Assembly (NCBI GenBank): GCA_027030435.1
Contig: JALVEX010000070.1
Coordinates: 1-15,894 of the forward strand
Origin: Paracoccaceae bacterium
GTDB taxonomy: Bacteria; Pseudomonadota; Alphaproteobacteria; Rhodobacterales; Rhodobacteraceae
DNA: 15,894 nucleotides
Direction of reading: 5' to 3'
This document shows, piece after piece, positions 12,033-15,894 of this stretch. How positions within the stretch are numbered: position 1 is the first letter of the stretch; every line of letters starts with the position of its first letter. The notes under the pieces are model-generated. The model searched no databases and was not told where the DNA came from. It saw only the letters and a program-made list of their open reading frames with translations. The position numbers and the translations under genes were made by a program.

Positions 12033-12098
12033 CCCGGCCAGAAAGGCCGATGCCGGGAGACCGGCCGCGTCATTTGGCCCGAAAGGGCGATTGAGCCC
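12033..12098 (+). other. Hairpin cluster in the lon leader
   Basis: Several short stems follow the heat-shock promoter. CGGCC/GGCCG (12035-12039 with 12045-12049) competes with CCCGGC/GCCGGG (12033-12038 with 12052-12057). GCCC-GAAA-GGGC (12077-12088, a GNRA tetraloop) competes with GGGC/GCCC (12085-12088 with 12095-12098). No protein-coding frame with a ribosome site is seen between 11900 and 12249; the remaining leader to 12249 shows only the lon Shine-Dalgarno sequence. A regulatory leader is possible. Confidence 0.4.
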
Positions 12099-12249
12099 TT
12101 GCCCCCGCCCGCGCCCTTGGGCATTCTTTCAACCGATAACCGAAACAAGACCGGCCCCGGGCCGGCGCGCGGCCAGAAGGCCCGGAACGGGAAAAACAGA
12201 CAACACGGCAGCGCGGCGCGGAACCGCTGCCATGATCCGAGGAAGCAGA

Positions 12250-14658
12250 ATGACCGAGAAACTCATACAATCATACCCGGTGTTGCCGCTGCGCGATATC
12301 GTGGTCTTTCCGCACATGATCGTGCCGCTTTTCGTCGGGCGGGAGAAATCCGTCCGCGCGCTCGAGGAGGTGATGCGGGAGGAAAAGCCGATCCTGCTCG
12401 CCAGCCAGATCGATCCCGCCGTTGACGATCCCGATACGGATGGCATCTACCGCGTTGGCGTGCTGGCAAATGTGCTCCAGCTTCTGAAGCTGCCCGACGG
12501 CACCGTGAAGGTTCTGGTGGAGGGCAAGGATCGGGTGCGTATCGTCGATTACCTCGACAATCCCGATTTCTTCGAGGCCCATGCCGAGGTGCTGGAGGAA
12601 GAAGCGGGCGATCCCGCCACCATCGAGGCGCTGGTGCGTTCGATCACCGAGGAATTCGAACAATACGCCCGCATCAAGAAGAACATCCCCGAAGAGGCGC
12701 TCGCCGCCATTTCCGAAACCCGCGATCCCGAAAGGCTCGCCGATCTGGTGGCCGGGCATCTCGGCGTCGATGTGGCTCAGAAGCAGGATCTTCTGGAGAC
12801 GCTCAATGTCGCCGAGCGGCTGGAGAAGATCTATGGCCTGATGCAGGGTGAAATGAGCGTGCTCAAGGTCGAGAAGAAGATCAAGACCCGCGTCAAGACC
12901 CAGATGGAGCGCACCCAGCGCGAGTATTACCTCAACGAACAGATGAAGGCGATCCAGAAGGAGCTTGGCGAAGGCGAGGAGGGCGCCGGCGAACTGGCCG
13001 AGCTCGAGGAAAAGATCGCCAATACCAAGCTCTCCAAGGAGGCGCGCGAAAAGGCCGAGGCGGAATTGAGGAAGCTCAAGAGCATGAGCCCCATGAGCGC
13101 CGAGGCGACTGTCGTGCGCAATTATCTCGATTGGCTGCTGGCGCTGCCCTGGGGCGTGAAATCGCGCGTGAAAAAGGATCTCGACCGTGCCCAGAAGATC
13201 CTCGATCAGGATCATTACGGGCTCGAGAAGGTGAAGGAACGCATCGTCGAATATCTCGCGGTGCAGCAGCGCTCGCGCAAGCTGAAGGGGCCGATCCTGT
13301 GCCTTGTCGGCCCGCCCGGCGTGGGCAAGACGAGCCTTGGCAAGTCGGTCGCCCGGGCCACGGGGCGCGAATTCATCCGCATCAGCCTCGGCGGCGTGCG
13401 CGATGAAAGCGAGATCCGCGGCCACAGGCGCACCTATATCGGCTCGATGCCCGGCAAGATCATCCAGGCGCTGAAAAAGGCGAAGACGACCAACCCGCTG
13501 ATCCTGCTCGACGAGATCGACAAGATGGGCCAGGATTTCCGCGGCGATCCGGCTTCGGCGATGCTGGAGGTGCTCGACCCCGAGCAGAACGCCACCTTCG
13601 TCGATCACTACCTCGAGGTGGAGTATGATCTTTCGAACGTGATGTTCCTCACCACCGCCAACACCTACAACATGCCGGGGCCGCTTCTGGATCGCATGGA
13701 GGTGATCCCGCTCGCGGGCTACACCGAGGATGAAAAGGCCGAGATCGCGCGCCAGCACCTGATCCCGAAGCAGATCAAGAACCATGGGCTGAAGCCCGAG
13801 GAATTCTCGATCTCGGACGAGGCGCTGATGGAGATCATCCGCACCTATACCCGCGAAGCCGGGGTGCGCAACCTCGAGCGCGAGATCGCGCGCCTTGCCC
13901 GCAAGGCGGTGACGAAGATCATCAAGGGCGAGGCCGATGCGCTGCATGTCACGCCCGAGATGCTCGAGGATCTGCTGGGGGCGAAGAAATTCCGCTACGG
14001 CGTGGCCGAGAAGGAAGATCAGGTGGGTGTTGTCACCGGGCTTGCCTGGACAAGCGTCGGCGGCGAGATCCTTTCGATCGAGGCGCTGAAGCTGCCCGGA
14101 AAGGGCCGGATGAAGACCACCGGCAAGCTCGGCGACGTGATGAAGGAATCGATCGATGCGGCAAGCTCCTTCGTGCGCTCCATCGCGCCCGAGATCGGGG
14201 TGAAGCCGCCGGTGTTCGAGAAGATCGACATCCACGTGCACGTGCCCGAGGGCGCAACCCCGAAGGACGGCCCCTCGGCCGGCGTGGGCATGGTGACCTC
14301 GATCGTCTCGGTGCTGACGGGCATTCCGGTGAGGAAGGACATCGCCATGACAGGCGAGGTCACGCTGCGCGGCAATGTGCTGGCGATCGGGGGGCTGAAG
14401 GAGAAGCTCTTGGCGGCCCTGCGCGCGGGGGTGAAAACGGTGCTGATCCCGGAAGAGAACAAGAAGGATCTGCCCGAAATCCCCGACAACGTGAAAGAGG
14501 GCCTCGAGATCATCCCCGTCAGCCATGTGCGCGAGGTTCTCGAACACGCGCTGGTCGAGAAGCCCGAGCCGATCGAATGGGATGAAGCGGCCGAAGAGGC
14601 GGCGGCGCAGGCGGCGCTGAGGGAAGCCGGCAAGGCCCAGGAAGCCATCGCGCACTGA
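12250..14658 (+). CDS. lon: ATP-dependent protease La (Lon)
   Basis: Lon is a cytosolic hexameric AAA+ serine protease that degrades misfolded proteins and selected regulators. The 802-residue product has all parts. The N-terminal substrate domain (about 8-200) starts YPVLPLRDIVVFPHMIVPLF, then come a charged coiled-coil (to about 300) and the AAA+ module. Walker A is GPPGVGKTS at 354-362 with Lys360, and Walker B is LLDEID at 419-424. The protease domain has catalytic Ser676 in DGPSAGV and Lys719 in LKEK, 43 residues apart as in E. coli (679/722). The start at 12250 is preceded by AGGAAG at 6 bp and matches the family N-terminus; in-frame ATGs at 12091 and 12232 lack both. A heat-shock-type promoter lies upstream and a strong terminator at 14691. 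No hupB follows, although lon-hupB is a common pairing. Confidence 0.97.
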   Translation: MTEKLIQSYPVLPLRDIVVFPHMIVPLFVGREKSVRALEEVMREEKPILLASQIDPAVDDPDTDGIYRVGVLANVLQLLKLPDGTVKVLVEGKDRVRIVDYLDNPDFFEAHAEVLEEEAGDPATIEALVRSITEEFEQYARIKKNIPEEALAAISETRDPERLADLVAGHLGVDVAQKQDLLETLNVAERLEKIYGLMQGEMSVLKVEKKIKTRVKTQMERTQREYYLNEQMKAIQKELGEGEEGAGELAELEEKIANTKLSKEAREKAEAELRKLKSMSPMSAEATVVRNYLDWLLALPWGVKSRVKKDLDRAQKILDQDHYGLEKVKERIVEYLAVQQRSRKLKGPILCLVGPPGVGKTSLGKSVARATGREFIRISLGGVRDESEIRGHRRTYIGSMPGKIIQALKKAKTTNPLILLDEIDKMGQDFRGDPASAMLEVLDPEQNATFVDHYLEVEYDLSNVMFLTTANTYNMPGPLLDRMEVIPLAGYTEDEKAEIARQHLIPKQIKNHGLKPEEFSISDEALMEIIRTYTREAGVRNLEREIARLARKAVTKIIKGEADALHVTPEMLEDLLGAKKFRYGVAEKEDQVGVVTGLAWTSVGGEILSIEALKLPGKGRMKTTGKLGDVMKESIDAASSFVRSIAPEIGVKPPVFEKIDIHVHVPEGATPKDGPSAGVGMVTSIVSVLTGIPVRKDIAMTGEVTLRGNVLAIGGLKEKLLAALRAGVKTVLIPEENKKDLPEIPDNVKEGLEIIPVSHVREVLEHALVEKPEPIEWDEAAEEAAAQAALREAGKAQEAIAH

Positions 14659-14690
14659 ACGGCCCCTCTTCCGATCGGATGAAATGAAGG

Positions 14691-14712
14691 AGCGCGCCCC
14701 TTGGGGCGCGCT
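14691..14712 (+). terminator. Rho-independent terminator of lon
   Basis: AGCGCGCCCC (14691-14700) and GGGGCGCGCT (14703-14712) form a perfect 10-bp inverted repeat around TT, followed by TTCCC. It begins 33 bp past the lon stop. Confidence 0.8.
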
Positions 14713-14890
14713 TTCCCGTTCCGGGGCGGAAGGGTGGTTGTCTTCCTGTGCCTCCCGCCCGCCCGTATCAGGGGAGAACATCGGTGGGCACACGCGCTGC
14801 GATCGGTGGCAGACGGCCAGCAGTACGCTCCGCGGATCCTGTCGGGAAGGGCGGTTTCGGATTTCTTCGCCATAGGGTTGCCAAACCCCC
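14713..14890. other. Non-coding gap between the lon terminator and the tRNA genes
   Basis: About 180 bp with short open frames only. The longest (14684-14875 on the + strand, and overlapping ones in other frames) has Arg/Ser/Gly-rich composition, overlaps the lon terminator, and has no convincing family motif. I see no hupB, no 4.5S/6S RNA signature and no repeat. Confidence 0.6.
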
Positions 14891-14919
14891 TTGCAAGGCG
14901 CCGCCGCCCGTTCTAAATA
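14891..14919 (+). promoter_or_regulatory. Promoter of tRNA-Val(CAC)
   Basis: TTGCAA (14891-14896) and TAAATA (14914-14919) are separated by exactly 17 bp. The -10 box ends 10 bp before the mature tRNA 5' end. Confidence 0.72.
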
Positions 14920-14929
14920 GCCACGCAGC

Positions 14930-15004
14930 GGGTGATTAGCTCAGTGGTAGAGCGCTTCGTTCACATCGAAGATGTCGGGAGTTCGAATCTCTCATCACCC
15001 ACCA
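14930..15004 (+). tRNA. tRNA-Val (CAC anticodon)
   Basis: A 75-nt cloverleaf. The acceptor GGGTGAT/ATCACCC is perfect, the D arm is GCTC/GAGC with a 7-nt loop, and the anticodon stem CTTCG/CGAAG encloses loop TTCACAT (anticodon CAC, reading GUG). The T arm GGGAG/CTCTC has loop TTCGAAT. The discriminator is A and the CCA is encoded. It differs from the next tRNA at only a few positions. Confidence 0.96.
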
Positions 15005-15039
15005 TTCTTTTGGCCTTTGCTCAGACTTTCCGAAAATCC

Positions 15040-15068
15040 TTGCACATGCGGATCGGCTCGGCTAAGCA
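15040..15068 (+). promoter_or_regulatory. Promoter of tRNA-Val(UAC)
   Basis: TTGCAC (15040-15045) and TAAGCA (15063-15068) are 17 bp apart. The -10 box ends 10 bp before the second tRNA, the same geometry as at the first. Confidence 0.6.
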
Positions 15069-15078
15069 CGCGCCGCGC

Positions 15079-15154
<76 letters not shown>

Positions 15155-15236
15155 TTCCCCCTCGCTCTCAGACGCTCCCGGCGGGAAAGTGATCGCCCGG
15201 TAAAAATTGCTTCCAATCCCGCCCCCAGCCGCTAAT

Positions 15237-15251
15237 CTGACGCAAGGTCAG
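15237..15251 (+). other. Small hairpin before the cyclase-family gene
   Basis: CTGAC/GTCAG with a 5-nt loop lies 45 bp before the start codon. A weak possible promoter, TTCCAA (15211-15216) and TAATCT (15233-15238) 16 bp apart, would place it at the transcript's 5' end. Little more can be said. Confidence 0.25.
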
Positions 15252-15295
15252 GCGGCCGAGATCGCTGACCGGCAAACAGATTGGGAGGAAAGACA

Positions 15296-15894
15296 ATGTG
15301 CGATATCTGCGTGATGAATGCGGTGAAGGAGAAGATGCTCTCACGCCGTTCCTTCTTCAGGGCGGCGGCGGGCGGGGCGGCCGTGGCGGCGGTGGGCAGC
15401 GGCATCGCTCCGGCACCTGTGCTCGCGGCGGGCCATGGCAGCGTCATGGACATGACCCACACCTATGACGACAAGTTCCCCACCTATTTCGGCCAGCCCG
15501 GCATCAGCATGGAGCAGAAGTTCAACTTTGCCGACAACGGCTTCAATCTGTTCCAGCTTTCGATCAACGAACACACCGGCACGCATATCGATGCCCCGCT
15601 GCATTTCTCCGCCGATGGCAATTCGGTGGACGAGATCCCGGTGGAAACGCTCGTCGCCCCCCTCTGTGTGATCGACATCAGCGCGCGCGCCGCCGAAAAC
15701 CCGGACGCCCAGGTAACGCCCGACGACATCAAGGCCTGGATCGCTGCCAACGGCGAGATCCCGCAGAATGCCTGCGTGGCGATGAATTCCGGCTGGCAGG
15801 CCCATGTGACAACCGACAAGTTCCGCAATGCGGACGCAGATGGCAAGATGCACTTCCCCGGCTTCCACGTAGAGGCGGCGAAGATGCTGATGGA
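15296..15894 (+). CDS. Tat-exported cyclase-family (kynurenine formamidase-like) hydrolase, 5' part
   Basis: The gene runs off the window; 199 codons are present. A twin-arginine signal is clear: SRRSFFR at 16-22, then the hydrophobic AAAGGAAVAAVGSGIAPAPVLA, with likely cleavage near residue 45 (LAAG). The mature part carries the metal-binding signature of the cyclase/formamidase family (PF04199 type), EHTGTHIDAPLHF, and a following VIDISARA strand. The protein should therefore be a periplasmic metal-dependent hydrolase. The substrate cannot be told, since kynurenine formamidase, isatin hydrolase and others share the motif. GGGAGG lies 7 bp before the ATG at 15296. A second in-frame ATG at 15335 would remove an N-terminal MCDIC segment and start just before the twin arginines. 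Confidence 0.85.
   Translation, partial: MCDICVMNAVKEKMLSRRSFFRAAAGGAAVAAVGSGIAPAPVLAAGHGSVMDMTHTYDDKFPTYFGQPGISMEQKFNFADNGFNLFQLSINEHTGTHIDAPLHFSADGNSVDEIPVETLVAPLCVIDISARAAENPDAQVTPDDIKAWIAANGEIPQNACVAMNSGWQAHVTTDKFRNADADGKMHFPGFHVEAAKMLM

Noticed and set aside
12091..12249. N-terminal extension of Lon from an in-frame ATG at 12091
   Set aside because: The extra 53 residues are Arg/Pro-rich leader translation. The ATG at 12250 has the good ribosome site and matches the family N-terminus.
12271..14793. An 840-codon open frame on the minus strand, opposite lon
   Set aside because: It is fully antisense to a complete Lon with all catalytic residues, is Leu/His/Asp-rich, and has no ribosome site or motif.
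14684..14916. Small open frames after lon as candidate small proteins
   Set aside because: They overlap the lon terminator, lack ribosome sites, and several frames are open at once, as expected by chance at this GC content.

Overview
The window is a GC-rich (roughly two thirds G+C by eye) bacterial chromosome segment. It most likely comes from the alphaproteobacterial order Rhodobacterales (Rhodobacter/Paracoccus/Roseobacter relatives). The reasons are the conserved gene string yceD-rpmF-plsX-fabH-ihfA-merR, a long two-domain dCTP deaminase, a stand-alone OlsB ornithine lipid acyltransferase, TTGCAA/TTGCAC-type -35 boxes, and a short intergenic motif that I recall as common in rhodobacterial genomes. 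Nearly all of it is housekeeping sequence. I see no insertion sequence, phage gene, CRISPR array, toxin-antitoxin pair or defence cluster.

Layout. Positions 1-697 hold the tail of an upstream gene (probably scpA) overlapping scpB on the + strand. From about 8150 down to 830 the minus strand is almost continuously coding. In transcription order it carries yceD (DUF177), rpmF (ribosomal protein L32), plsX and fabH (phospholipid and fatty-acid initiation), ihfA (IHF alpha), a MerR-type regulator with a very long disordered acidic linker, tRNA-Pro(GGG), a bifunctional-length dCTP deaminase, and a small outer-membrane beta-barrel protein. bamE (outer-membrane assembly lipoprotein) diverges from yceD. 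Then come msrB (minus), olsB (plus), a SufT/DUF59 Fe-S protein (minus), tgt (plus) and lon (plus). Last are two adjacent valine tRNAs (CAC and UAC anticodons), each with its own promoter, and the 5' part of a Tat-exported cyclase-family protein that runs off the end.

How the genes fit together. The yceD-fabH block couples ribosome production (L32) to membrane lipid synthesis. PlsX makes acyl-phosphate, FabH starts acyl chains, and bamE, olsB and the OMP also concern the envelope. ihfA is transcribed with its MerR partner from a promoter that carries a perfect-match IHF consensus site just upstream of its -35 box, which suggests autoregulation. lon has a close match to the heat-shock (sigma-32/RpoH) consensus followed by a structured leader of about 220 nt. 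msrB, lon and sufT-like are protein-quality or repair functions.

The most interesting signals are regulatory rather than new genes: the IHF site at ihfA, the RpoH promoter, 11-bp palindrome and hairpins before lon, a possible leaderless olsB start, competing GC hairpins between bamE and msrB, and a recently duplicated tRNA-Val pair. I did not find a convincing undescribed system. All calls are made by eye, without database searches.
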